Below are positions 16,873 through 24,990 of a DNA stretch of 64,000 bases, one piece after another. This DNA is from Maritimibacter sp. 55A14 (GTDB lineage Bacteria; Pseudomonadota; Alphaproteobacteria; Rhodobacterales; Rhodobacteraceae), in contig NZ_QEYE01000018.1 of assembly GCF_003122205.1 (NCBI RefSeq), forward strand, positions 1 to 64,000. The letters are read 5' to 3'. Under the pieces are notes generated by a model, which saw nothing but the letters and a program-made list of their open reading frames with translations, was not told the DNA's origin and did no database searches. Made by a program: the position numbers and the translations under genes. Every line of letters starts with the position of its first letter. Position 1 is the first letter of the stretch.

Positions 16873-16905
16873 AAAGGGCCGCCCGCTTTATGCGGGCGGC
16901 CCTTT
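16873..16905 (-). terminator. terminator of rpsF-rpsR-rplI
   Basis: A perfect 14-bp stem, AAAGGGCCGCCCGC with its complement, closes a 5-base loop and ends in a TTT on either strand. It lies 23 bases after the rplI stop, so it most likely ends the ribosomal-protein message. Confidence 0.8.
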
Positions 16906-16927
16906 GCGATGGTCGGCGACCCGGCGG

Positions 16928-17575
16928 TCACTTCTCTTCGGGAAGGTCCTTGCCGGTGCCGGTCTCGTCTTCGTCGGTGGTCTCGTCCTCGGCCACGGCT
17001 TCCTCCAGCTCGTCGAGCTGCGCCGCGCCGATATCCTCGAAAAGCTCGGCGATCTCGAATTCGGCCTCGGCCTCTTCCTCGGCGGCGAGTTCCTGGATCG
17101 TCTTGCCCCTTGCCTGAAGCTCGGCCTCGTCGGCGGAGCGCGCCACGTTCAGCGTGATCTGTGCCTCGACCTCGGGGTGCAGGTTCACGGTGACGTTGTG
17201 CAGACCCAATTCCTTGATCGGGCGGTCGAGCACGATCTGGCGGCGATCGACGGAGAAGCCGGCCTCGGTCGCGGCGTCGGCTGCGTCACGGGTGGAGACC
17301 GAGCCGTAGAGCGCGCCGGAATCCGCGGCGGTGCGAATCACGACGAATTGTTGCCCGTCGATCTTGGCAGCCAGCGCGTCGGCCTCTTTCTTCGTTTCCA
17401 GGTTGCGCGCTTCGAGCTGCGCTTTCTGGGCCTCGAAAGCCTTGATGTTGAGGTCGGTGGCGCGCAGCGCCTTCTTCTGCGGCAGCAGGAAGTTGCGCGC
17501 GTAGCCTTCCTTGACCGAGACGACCTCGCCCATCTGGCCCAGTTTCGCAACCCGTTCGAGAAGTATGACTTGCAT
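16928..17575 (-). CDS. rplI: 50S ribosomal protein bL9 with acidic C-terminal extension
   Basis: The first 149 residues match bL9 ([33 protein letters not shown] and a C-terminal domain with [22 protein letters not shown]). bL9 is usually about 150 residues; here a further 65 residues follow, very rich in Glu and Asp ([29 protein letters not shown]). It stabilises the L1 stalk region of the 50S subunit. It is the last gene of the rpsF-rpsR-rplI operon, 12 bases after rpsR, and is followed by a strong terminator. Confidence 0.95.
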   Translation of the reverse strand: MQVILLERVAKLGQMGEVVSVKEGYARNFLLPQKKALRATDLNIKAFEAQKAQLEARNLETKKEADALAAKIDGQQFVVIRTAADSGALYGSVSTRDAADAATEAGFSVDRRQIVLDRPIKELGLHNVTVNLHPEVEAQITLNVARSADEAELQARGKTIQELAAEEEAEAEFEIAELFEDIGAAQLDELEEAVAEDETTDEDETGTGKDLPEEK

Positions 17576-17587
17576 GATCCCTTCTCC

Positions 17588-17815
17588 TTATTTCACGGCG
17601 TAGGGCAGCAGCGCGAGGAAGCGCGCGCGCTTGATTGCACGGGCCAGTTCACGCTGCTTCTTGGACGACACCGCGGTGATGCGGGAGGGCACGATCTTGC
17701 CGCGCTCGGAGATGTAGCGCTGCAGCAGCTTGGTGTCCTTGTAGTCGATTTTCGGCGCGTTCTCACCCGAGAAGGGGCAGACTTTGCGCCGGCGGAAAAA
17801 CGGTTTGGTAGCCAT
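17588..17815 (-). CDS. rpsR: 30S ribosomal protein bS18
   Basis: 75-residue bS18, recognised by [39 protein letters not shown] and the basic [18 protein letters not shown] end. It binds bS6 on the 30S platform, which explains its conserved place between rpsF and rplI. Length and sequence are ordinary. Confidence 0.97.
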   Translation of the reverse strand: MATKPFFRRRKVCPFSGENAPKIDYKDTKLLQRYISERGKIVPSRITAVSSKKQRELARAIKRARFLALLPYAVK

Positions 17816-17844
17816 GGTTTACTGTCCTTTCCTGAGACGCTGGA

Positions 17845-18189
17845 TCAACGGCGGCGTTCGCGGTCGTCGCGTTTCTGCATCATCGCCGACGGGCCCTCTT
17901 CATGGGCGTCGACCTTGATGGTGAGAACGCGCATCACGTCGTCGTGGAGACGTGCCAGACGCTCCATCTCCTGCACGGCGGGCGCCGGGGCGTCGCTGCG
18001 AAAGAAAGCGTAATGGCCCTTGCGGTTCTTGTTGATCTTGTAGGCCATCGTCTTGAGGCCCCAGTATTCGCTGTCGACCAGCTTGCCGCCATTGTCGGCG
18101 AGGATCGCTCCGAAATGTTCGGTGAGCCCTTCGGCTTGCGAGTTGGACAGGTCCTGACGCGCAATAAATACATGCTCGTAGAGCGGCAT
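17845..18189 (-). CDS. rpsF: 30S ribosomal protein bS6
   Basis: 114-residue bS6 (MPLYEHVFIARQDLS, WGLKTMAYKINKNRKGHY, VMRVLTIKVD). The ATG at 18189 is chosen over one six bases upstream because AAGGAAG then has proper spacing and the family begins M-P-L-Y-E. It ends in a basic tail. It leads the rpsF-rpsR-rplI operon behind a clear promoter at 18296-18323. Confidence 0.95.
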   Translation of the reverse strand: MPLYEHVFIARQDLSNSQAEGLTEHFGAILADNGGKLVDSEYWGLKTMAYKINKNRKGHYAFFRSDAPAPAVQEMERLARLHDDVMRVLTIKVDAHEEGPSAMMQKRDDRERRR

Positions 18190-18295
18190 GTGCATCTTCC
18201 TTGTTTTCAGGCGGGCTTCAAAGACCGGGCGTGTCCTTCGCCGGCCCGGTCACGAGGGGCCCCGCGACATCCAGAATTCTGGCGAAGGATGGGGC

Positions 18296-18323
18296 CTTAT
18301 ACATGCGGCGGACCCGGATGCAA
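18296..18323 (-). promoter_or_regulatory. promoter of rpsF operon
   Basis: On the minus strand TTGCAT (18318-18323) and TATAAG (18296-18301) are separated by 16 bases. This is a good vegetative promoter about 105 bases before rpsF. Confidence 0.6.
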
Positions 18324-18436
18324 GAGGGCCGATGTTCGCGCGTGCACAACGGATGTTGGCGAATGCGGGGTTGTATGCACAGACGTTTGCGCCAGTTTAG
18401 GCGGATAAAATCGTAACCGAAAAGGACGGAGTTCCG

Positions 18437-19012
18437 ATGAAACATATTCTTCTCGCCGCCGCACTGGGCGCCGCGACCACCGGCATGGCGATGGCCGAGC
18501 CGGTGAAATACGAGCTCGATCCGAGCCACAGCCAGATCCTCTACTCCTTCAACCATCTCGGTTTCTCGACGACCTGGCATATCTTCTCGGAAGTCGAGGG
18601 GGAGCTCATGTTCGACCAGGAAGACCCGGCGAATTCCTCGGTCAGCGTCGCCTTCCCGCTGCGTTCCATGTACACCGGCTGGGACAAGCGCTTCGACCAC
18701 ATCATGTCGGGCGATTTCTTCGGCGCGGACGAGGATGCGATGGTGACCTTCGAGTCCACCGGGATCGAGGTGACCGGCGAGAATACCGGCAAGATCACCG
18801 GCGATCTGACGGTGAACGGCGTGACCAACGAGGTGGTTCTGGACGCAGTGCTGAACACCACGGGCATGCATCCGGTCAATCAGGTCGAAGGCGCGGGCTT
18901 CTCGGCTACGACCACGATCCTGCGCAGCGACTACAATGTCGGCGCCTTCGCACCCAATGTCAGCGATGAGTTGGATGTGCAAATCAATATCGAGGCGATG
19001 AAGGCCGAGTAG
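18437..19012 (+). CDS. YceI-family periplasmic protein
   Basis: 191 residues with a signal peptide (MKHILLAAALGAATTGMAMA, cleavage before EPVKYEL). The mature part is a YceI lipocalin-like barrel (YELDPSHSQILYSFNHLGFSTTWHIF, the TGEN-GKITGDLTVNGVTNEVVLD strand pair), which binds isoprenoid or other hydrophobic ligands in characterised members. GGACGG precedes the ATG and a T-rich terminator follows directly, so it is monocistronic. A second YceI domain is encoded just beyond the terminator on the opposite strand, fused to a cytochrome b561. Confidence 0.9.
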   Translation: MKHILLAAALGAATTGMAMAEPVKYELDPSHSQILYSFNHLGFSTTWHIFSEVEGELMFDQEDPANSSVSVAFPLRSMYTGWDKRFDHIMSGDFFGADEDAMVTFESTGIEVTGENTGKITGDLTVNGVTNEVVLDAVLNTTGMHPVNQVEGAGFSATTTILRSDYNVGAFAPNVSDELDVQINIEAMKAE

Positions 19013-19032
19013 ACCGGCATCATGCACGAGAG

Positions 19033-19065
19033 AAGGGCCGCCGGTACATTCCGGCGGCCCTTTTT
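19033..19065 (+). terminator. terminator of yceI-like gene
   Basis: AAGGGCCGCCGG and CCGGCGGCCCTT form a 12-bp stem with a 6-base loop, followed by T residues. It lies 20 bases after the yceI-like stop. Confidence 0.85.
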
Positions 19066-19170
19066 GTGTTGGGCGTGGGGGCTATCGCGCAGCGCGTTCA
19101 ACCGGCACTACCCGCACCCGCCCCGGATCAAGTCCGGGGCTGGCTTGGAACCGATCAGCCACAACCGGCC

Positions 19171-20370
19171 CTATTGCGTGGCGCGGGTCGCGGTCAGGTC
19201 GACATCGATTGCAACCTCGAAGCCCAGCGTCTTGGGGTCCGAAACGCCGGTGCCGATCTCGAAGTTGCGACGGTCGAGCACCGTACTGCCTGTCATCCGC
19301 GCGGTGTCGCCCTCGATCGCAAGTTCGAAGGGCAGGCGGACCGGGGCGCTTGTCCCCTTGATCGTGACCTGACCTTCCGCGACATAGCCGCCGCCATTGC
19401 CACCAGGCAGGATGTCGGCCGTGAAGGTCGCCGTCGGATACGCCTCGGAATTGAAGAAATTCGCGCCCATCGCCTGGCTCGTGACCTGGCCCAGGGTCAG
19501 GCTGGGGACGGAGATCGTGACCTCCACGCTGCCGTGTTTGCCTTCTGTCGCGGTCTCGGCGAATTCGATTGCCGCGGTCCACTCGGCGAACTGCCCGGTG
19601 ACGGGCGTGCCGTTCTGGGTGATCGTCAGGCCGAGCGTGCCCTCCTGCACCTCCCAACCCGATGCGACCTCGGCCAGGGCGGGGGCGGCGTCGCGCGGGG
19701 CGGTCGCGGCGAGCGTGGTCGCAAGCGCCAGTGCCCCACCATAGAGCAGCGCCGCCGTCAGCGCCGGCGCGGCGTGGCCGATGCCCGGCGGCGGTGTCGC
19801 CACGATCGGACGGCCCGGCAGCATCCGCCGCAAGGTCGCGTCGCCGTCGATGACGTGATGCTTGAGCGCGCCCGCGACATGCAGCACGACCGCGGCGATC
19901 AGGACCTTTGTAAAGACCCCGTGCCAGGCGGCGAACATTTCGGCCAGATGCGGATCCTTTGGAACGAAGGGCAGGTTCTGGCCGAAGGGCCACCAGATCG
20001 GCGCGAAACCTTCGGACGCGGAATGTTCCAGCCAGCCCGAGAGCGGCACGATCACCAGCGAGGCGTAGAGCAGCCAGTGCACCGTTTCCGCCAGAAAGGC
20101 CTCGCCGCGCTTGTGCGCGTTGAGCAGTGTTGGCCGGGTCTGGGTCAGTGGCCAGCCGATGCGCGCGAGCGCCACGAAAAAGAGTGTCACGCCCAGGGTC
20201 TTGTGGATGCGGAAGAGCAGCGTCTTGGCAGCGATCTCCTGCTGACTTTCCATCGGCCATTCGTTGGCGACCCAGCCCAGCGGGAGGAGCGTCAGAATCA
20301 GGGCAGCGGTCAGCCAGTGCAGGCTCTTGGCGACGCTGCCGTAATGCAGGTCGGTGTTGGTCAGCGACAT
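19171..20370 (-). CDS. cytochrome b561 - YceI fusion protein
   Basis: 399 residues in two parts. Residues about 1-190 are a four-helix cytochrome b561/CybB domain with the heme-binding histidines in KSLHWLTA, RIHKTLGV and AAWHGVFTKVL plus VLHVAGALKHHV. Residues about 215-399 are a YceI barrel (GWEVQEGTLGLTITQNG, FNSEAYPTATFTAD, VTIKGTSAPVRLPFEL). A hydrophobic segment near 205-225 joins them, so the YceI part should face the periplasm. ATG at 20370 has GGAG upstream. It is convergent with the free YceI gene and divergent from fabD. A role in moving electrons from or to a lipid-like ligand is inference. Confidence 0.88.
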   Translation of the reverse strand: MSLTNTDLHYGSVAKSLHWLTAALILTLLPLGWVANEWPMESQQEIAAKTLLFRIHKTLGVTLFFVALARIGWPLTQTRPTLLNAHKRGEAFLAETVHWLLYASLVIVPLSGWLEHSASEGFAPIWWPFGQNLPFVPKDPHLAEMFAAWHGVFTKVLIAAVVLHVAGALKHHVIDGDATLRRMLPGRPIVATPPPGIGHAAPALTAALLYGGALALATTLAATAPRDAAPALAEVASGWEVQEGTLGLTITQNGTPVTGQFAEWTAAIEFAETATEGKHGSVEVTISVPSLTLGQVTSQAMGANFFNSEAYPTATFTADILPGGNGGGYVAEGQVTIKGTSAPVRLPFELAIEGDTARMTGSTVLDRRNFEIGTGVSDPKTLGFEVAIDVDLTATRATQ

Positions 20371-20469
20371 CGGCGCGGTCTCCGTGTTTGCGGTTGGCCT
20401 GAACCTAGCGGAGCGGTGCGCGGCATCAATCGCGATCAGCGCACAGCCATTGTGCGGGGGTATCGGCAA

Positions 20470-20498
20470 TTGCGCGCGGCGCCCCGGCGCGCTATGCG
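20470..20498 (+). promoter_or_regulatory. possible fabD promoter
   Basis: TTGCGC (20470-20475) and TATGCG (20493-20498) are 17 bases apart, about 30 bases before fabD. The match is weak but spacing and place fit. Confidence 0.3.
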
Positions 20499-20529
20499 AT
20501 GGCGAGTGACATGTCAGGAGGAGCCAAGC

Positions 20530-21468
20530 ATGAGCCGCGCTTTCATCTTTCCCGGCCAGGGGGCGCAGACCATCGGCATGGGGCAGGCCCTTGCGGAGAG
20601 CTATCCGGCCGCCCGCGCCGTCTACGAGGAGGTGGACGAGGCGCTGGGCGAGAGCCTGTCGGCGCTGATCTGGGGGGGCGAGATCGAAGACCTGACCCTG
20701 ACGCAGAACGCACAGCCGGCGCTGATGGCGACCTCGATGGCCGCGATGGCGGCGCTGGAGGCCGAGGGCGTGGGCACCGGCGCGGCGGGTTGCGTGGCCG
20801 GGCATTCGCTGGGCGAGTATTCCGCGCTCTGCGCCGCCGGGGCGCTGGCGCTGGCGGATACCGCGCGGCTTCTGCGCCTGCGCGGTCGCGCCATGCAGGA
20901 AGCCGTGCCGGTGGGCAAGGGCGCGATGGCCGCGATCCTGGGGCTCGACTTGGCGGCGGTGCGCGAACTGGCGGAGGCTGCCGCGGGCGAGGAAATCTGC
21001 GCTGCAGCCAACGACAACGATCCCGCGCAAGTGGTCGTCTCGGGCCACAAGGGCGCAGTCGAGCGCGCGGTCGGTCTGGCCAAGGAGAGGGGCGCGAAAC
21101 GCGCGATGCTTCTGCCGGTCTCGGCGCCGTTCCATTGCAGCCTAATGGCGCCGGCCGCCGCGGCGATGGACGAGGCGCTCTCGGCCGTGACGATCCGCGC
21201 CCCGCATGTGCCGGTCGTGGCTAATGTCCGCGCCGCGCCGGTCTCCGACCCCGAGGAGATCCGCCGCCTGCTGGTCGAACAGGTGACGGGGGCGGTGCGC
21301 TGGCGCGAAAGCGTGGCCTGGATGGCCGCGAACGGAGTCACGGAAACCTGGGAGATCGGCGCGGGCAAGGCGCTCTCGGGCATGGTGCGGCGCATCGCGC
21401 GCGAACTGGAGACACGGAATGTCGGAACGCCGGACGAGGTCCGGTCGGCGGCGGAAAGCATTGGCTGA
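20530..21468 (+). CDS. fabD: malonyl-CoA:ACP transacylase
   Basis: 312-residue FabD that loads malonate onto ACP for fatty acid synthesis. It has the N-terminal FIFPGQGAQTIGMG, the catalytic serine in GHSLGEYSA (S93), the histidine in APFHCSLM (near 202) and VANVRAAPV. ATG at 20530 follows AGGAGGAG. It is followed 23 bases later by fabG, the usual order fabD-fabG-acpP-fabF, here with a HisA-like gene inserted before fabF. Confidence 0.96.
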   Translation: MSRAFIFPGQGAQTIGMGQALAESYPAARAVYEEVDEALGESLSALIWGGEIEDLTLTQNAQPALMATSMAAMAALEAEGVGTGAAGCVAGHSLGEYSALCAAGALALADTARLLRLRGRAMQEAVPVGKGAMAAILGLDLAAVRELAEAAAGEEICAAANDNDPAQVVVSGHKGAVERAVGLAKERGAKRAMLLPVSAPFHCSLMAPAAAAMDEALSAVTIRAPHVPVVANVRAAPVSDPEEIRRLLVEQVTGAVRWRESVAWMAANGVTETWEIGAGKALSGMVRRIARELETRNVGTPDEVRSAAESIG

Positions 21469-21491
21469 CGTATAGGCGAAAAGGGGAGACC

Positions 21492-22229
21492 ATGTTCGAT
21501 CTGACAGGGAAATGCGCGCTGGTGACCGGCGCGTCGGGCGGTATCGGCGGGGCGATCGCGCGGGCCTTGCACGCAGCAGGCGCCACGGTCGGGCTGTCGG
21601 GTACGCGGGTCGAGCCGCTGGAGGCGCTGGCTGCGGAACTGGGCGACCGCGCCCATGTTCTGCCCTGCAACCTGAGCGATGCCGACGCCGTGACGGCGCT
21701 GCCCAAACAGGCGGCCGAAGCGATGGGAAGCGTGGACATCCTGGTCAACAATGCCGGGATCACCCGCGACAACATCTTCATGCGGATGTCCGACGAGGAA
21801 TGGCAGAGCGTGCTGGACGTGAACCTGACCTCGACGATGCGGCTCTGCCGCGGGGTGCTGCGCGGCATGATGAAAGCGCGCTGGGGGCGGATTGTGAATA
21901 TCTCCTCGGTCGTGGGGGCCACGGGCAATCCGGGACAGGCGAACTACGCCGCGTCCAAGGCGGGCATGATCGGCATGTCGAAGTCCCTGGCTTACGAAGT
22001 GGCGAGCCGCGGGATCACCGTGAACGCCGTTGCGCCGGGATTCATCACCACGGCGATGACCGACAAGCTGACCGACGACCAGAAGTCCGGCATCCTGGCG
22101 AAGATCCCCGCCGGGCGCATGGGCGAGGCGGACGAGATCGCGGCGGCCGTGCTCTATCTGGCGGCGCCCGAAAGCGCCTATGTGACCGGTCAGACCTTGC
22201 ATGTGAACGGCGGGATGGCCATGATCTGA
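21492..22229 (+). CDS. fabG: 3-oxoacyl-ACP reductase
   Basis: 245-residue short-chain dehydrogenase. The NADPH-binding TGASGGIG is at residues 12-19, NNAG at 86-89 and the catalytic set is S138/S139, Y152 and K156 (NISSVVG ... YAASK). The end HVNGGMAMI is typical of FabG. It reduces 3-oxoacyl-ACP in the elongation cycle. GGGGAGA precedes the ATG. acpP follows after 184 bases that hold a separate candidate promoter. Confidence 0.96.
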   Translation: MFDLTGKCALVTGASGGIGGAIARALHAAGATVGLSGTRVEPLEALAAELGDRAHVLPCNLSDADAVTALPKQAAEAMGSVDILVNNAGITRDNIFMRMSDEEWQSVLDVNLTSTMRLCRGVLRGMMKARWGRIVNISSVVGATGNPGQANYAASKAGMIGMSKSLAYEVASRGITVNAVAPGFITTAMTDKLTDDQKSGILAKIPAGRMGEADEIAAAVLYLAAPESAYVTGQTLHVNGGMAMI

Positions 22230-22245
22230 GGGCTGTCCGAAACCG

Positions 22246-22273
22246 TTTGCCTATGGCGGCGAGTGTGCTATAG
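22246..22273 (+). promoter_or_regulatory. candidate acpP promoter
   Basis: TTTGCC (22246-22251) and CTATAG (22268-22273) are 16 bases apart in the long gap before acpP. A separate promoter would allow the high ACP level that cells need. Confidence 0.4.
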
Positions 22274-22413
22274 GCGGCGCAGTTTCGCCGGGGGCGGTCC
22301 ACTCGCCGCGCGGCAGGCCCGCCGAGGCGGCGGGGATGAACGGCCCGTCAGGGCGTGCGAGCGAAGACGAATACGGGACCTGGTTCCTGCAAACAGAATG
22401 AGGAATTGAGAAC

Positions 22414-22647
22414 ATGAGCGACATCGCAGATCGCGTGAAGAAGATCGTTGTCGAGCACCTGGGTGTTGAGGAAGACAAGGTGACCGAGAGCGCCTCGTTC
22501 ATCGACGACCTTGGCGCCGACAGCCTGGACACCGTGGAACTGGTCATGGCTTTCGAAGAAGAGTTCTCTATCGAGATCCCGGACGATGCGGCCGAGACCA
22601 TCCAGACCTTCGGCGATGCGGTGAAATTCATCTCCGAAGCCTCGTAA
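22414..22647 (+). CDS. acpP: acyl carrier protein
   Basis: 77-residue acidic ACP. The phosphopantetheine attachment serine is S37 in [10 protein letters not shown], and the sequence ([36 protein letters not shown]) is ordinary. It carries the growing acyl chain for the neighbouring FabD, FabG and FabF. GAATTGAGAA precedes the ATG, a modest ribosome site. A terminator follows 25 bases after the stop. Confidence 0.98.
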   Translation: MSDIADRVKKIVVEHLGVEEDKVTESASFIDDLGADSLDTVELVMAFEEEFSIEIPDDAAETIQTFGDAVKFISEAS

Positions 22648-22671
22648 GGACGGCTGGTCAGAGAGTTTCCG

Positions 22672-22702
22672 GAAACGGCGTCCCGCGGGGCGCCGTTTTC
22701 AT
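22672..22702 (+). terminator. terminator of acpP
   Basis: GAAACGGCG and CGCCGTTTT pair around a GC-rich inner stem, with T residues at the end. It lies 25 bases after the acpP stop. Confidence 0.75.
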
Positions 22703-22734
22703 TTTCGGCGGGTTTCGTCGCGTCGGGATCATTT

Positions 22735-22763
22735 TTGGTCGGTGCCACCGGATACGCTATACT
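22735..22763 (+). promoter_or_regulatory. promoter of the hisA-like gene
   Basis: TTGGTC (22735-22740) and TATACT (22758-22763) are 17 bases apart, downstream of the acpP terminator. This gives the hisA-like gene, and probably fabF and mltG, their own start. Confidence 0.55.
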
Positions 22764-22880
22764 CCGGCGGGCGTAGGGTCTGCGCGCATTGGCGTTCCAA
22801 AGGGGCGCCGACAGACTTCCCCCCACCCGACGCGCGGCGATCTGTGGGCCGCGCGGCGCTGAACACAAGGGTGACCAGAG

Positions 22881-23624
22881 ATGATGATTCTACCGACAAT
22901 TGAAATTCAGAACGGCCGATGCGTGAGCCTGCCGCGCGGGCGTCTGGACGAGGCCGACATCTGGCATGTCGATCCGGTTGAAAAGGCGCGCGAATTCGCC
23001 GCCGCAGGTGCGGAGTGGATGCACCTGACCGATTTCGACGCGGTGAGCGGGCATAATGGCGATCGCAAGCTGGCGCTGGAGATCATCCGCCATGCCGGGA
23101 TCCCGGTGCAGCTTGCCGGGGGCTTCCGGACCCGCGAACAGATCGAGCACTGGATTGAACAGGGGGCGGGCCGAATCGTGATCGGCACGATGGGCACGCG
23201 TGACCCCGCAATGGTCAAGGAAATGGCCAAGCGCCACCCCGATCAGATCGTGCTTTCGGTCGATGTCTTCGGCGGCAAGGTGATGGTCGAGGGCTGGACC
23301 AAGGCTTGCGCCATCACCCCGGAGGCGCTGATCGAAGCCTTCGAGGGCGTCCCGCTGGCCGCGATCCTGATCACCGATATCGACAGTGACGTGGACGCGA
23401 CCGAGGGGTCTCTGGGCGTGATCTCGCATCTGGCGGGGACCTCGCGCACGCCTGTCATCGCAAGCGGACTGGTCCAACAACTCGACGACATCTCGCGGTT
23501 GAAATACGTCCACAACATTGCCGGGGCGTTGGTGGGCCGCGCGCTCTTCAACAAGAGCTTCTCGCTTGAGGAGGCGCTGCACGTCGCCCGCCCCGAGCAC
23601 GAAGAAACCGCGGCCTTCATCTGA
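22881..23624 (+). CDS. HisA-like TIM-barrel protein (paralogue with altered catalytic acid)
   Basis: 247 residues resembling HisA, the isomerase of histidine synthesis: an N-terminal strand LPTIEIQNGRCVSL, QLAGGFRTREQIEHWIEQGAGRIVIGT, LSVDVFGGKVMVEGW and VIASGLVQQLDDI, with both phosphate-binding glycine loops. The first catalytic aspartate of HisA (in the A-I-D-L strand) is Glu here (E8); the second (D128) is kept. The gene stands between acpP and fabF rather than in a his operon, with its own promoter. It may be a diverged second HisA or a different sugar isomerase. Family is confident, function is open. Confidence 0.8.
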   Translation: MMILPTIEIQNGRCVSLPRGRLDEADIWHVDPVEKAREFAAAGAEWMHLTDFDAVSGHNGDRKLALEIIRHAGIPVQLAGGFRTREQIEHWIEQGAGRIVIGTMGTRDPAMVKEMAKRHPDQIVLSVDVFGGKVMVEGWTKACAITPEALIEAFEGVPLAAILITDIDSDVDATEGSLGVISHLAGTSRTPVIASGLVQQLDDISRLKYVHNIAGALVGRALFNKSFSLEEALHVARPEHEETAAFI

Positions 23625-23727
23625 CCGCGGCAATTTCCGGCGCGGGCGGCGGCGCCCGCCCTTGCCCCTGCTCTGGAAACCCGTGTATCACGGGCGCTGA
23701 TGCAGCCGAGGCAATGAGGTGAGAGAT

Positions 23728-24990
23728 ATGCGTCGTGTCGTCGTGACCGGATTGGGGATGGTCACCCCGCTTGCCTGCGGGGTCGAGGAAACCTGGTCGC
23801 GGCTCCTGGATGGGAAGTCTGGAGCCGGAACGATCTCGCGTTTCGACGCGGGCCACCTTGCCACCACCTATGCCTGCGAGATTCCGATGGGCGACGGGTC
23901 GGACGGCAGTTTCAATCCCGATGACTGGATGGAGCCCAAAGAGCGCCGCAAGGTCGATGATTTCATCCTCTATGCGATGGCGGCCGCGGATCAGGCGGTG
24001 AAAGACGCGGGTTGGACTCCCGACCGAGAGGAGGACCTGCTGCGCACCGGGGTGATGCTGGGCTCGGGCATAGGCGGGCTGCAATCCATCGCCGAGACGG
24101 CCGTCCTGCTGAAGGAACGCGGCCCGCGACGCGTGTCGCCCTTTTTCATTCCGTCGGCGCTGATCAACCTGGCCTCGGGGCAGGTGTCGATCCGCTACGG
24201 CTTCAAGGGGCCGAACCATGCGGTGGTCACGGCGTGCTCCACCGGCGCCCATGCCATCGGCGATGCGGCGCGGCTGATACAGTGGGGCGATGCGGAGGTG
24301 ATGATCGCGGGGGGCGCGGAGAACCCGATCAACGAGATCGGCATCGCCGGTTTCAATGCTTGCAAGGCGCTCTCCACCAAGCGCGGCAACGAGCCGGAAC
24401 GCGCCAGCCGGCCCTACGATGCGGATCGCGACGGTTTCGTGATGGGCGAGGGCGCCGGCGTCGTGGTGCTGGAGGAATACGAGCACGCCAAGGCGCGCGG
24501 CGCGAAGATTTATGCCGAGGTGATCGGCTATGGCCTGTCGGGTGACGCCTATCACATCACCGCCCCGTCCGAGGACGGCGATGGCGGGTTCCGATCCATG
24601 TCTGCGGCCCTGGCACGGGCGGAGATATCGGCCGGCGATGTGGATTACATCAACGCGCATGGCACGTCGACCATGGCTGACGTGATCGAGCTGGGCGCAG
24701 TCGAGCGGCTTCTGGGAAGCGCTGTTGAAGGCGCGACCATGTCTTCGACGAAATCCTCGATCGGGCATCTTCTGGGTGCGGCCGGTTCGGTCGAGGCGAT
24801 CTTCTGCATCCTGGCGCTGCGCGATCAGGTCGCGCCGCCGACGATCAATCTGGACACACCCGCCGTGGATACCCGGCTGGACCTGGCGCCCAACGCGGCG
24901 CGCGAGCGGAAGATCGACGTGGCGCTGTCCAACAGCTTCGGCTTCGGCGGCACGAACGCCTCGCTTGTTCTGAGGCGGGCCGCCGGCTGA
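23728..24990 (+). CDS. fabF: 3-oxoacyl-ACP synthase II
   Basis: 420-residue condensing enzyme that adds malonyl-ACP units to acyl-ACP. The catalytic triad is C170 (VVTACSTG), H311 (NAHGTST) and H347 (SIGHLLGAAG), with K342 also present. ATG at 23728 is used because GAGGTGAGA precedes it; a GTG at 23719 lies inside that site. Its stop overlaps the start of mltG by one base, so the two are coupled. Confidence 0.96.
   Translation: MRRVVVTGLGMVTPLACGVEETWSRLLDGKSGAGTISRFDAGHLATTYACEIPMGDGSDGSFNPDDWMEPKERRKVDDFILYAMAAADQAVKDAGWTPDREEDLLRTGVMLGSGIGGLQSIAETAVLLKERGPRRVSPFFIPSALINLASGQVSIRYGFKGPNHAVVTACSTGAHAIGDAARLIQWGDAEVMIAGGAENPINEIGIAGFNACKALSTKRGNEPERASRPYDADRDGFVMGEGAGVVVLEEYEHAKARGAKIYAEVIGYGLSGDAYHITAPSEDGDGGFRSMSAALARAEISAGDVDYINAHGTSTMADVIELGAVERLLGSAVEGATMSSTKSSIGHLLGAAGSVEAIFCILALRDQVAPPTINLDTPAVDTRLDLAPNAARERKIDVALSNSFGFGGTNASLVLRRAAG

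Noticed and set aside
19066-20529. Long open frame upstream of fabD in the fabD frame
   Set aside because: It lies antisense to the cytochrome b561-YceI gene; FabD similarity begins only at ATG 20530, which has its own ribosome site.
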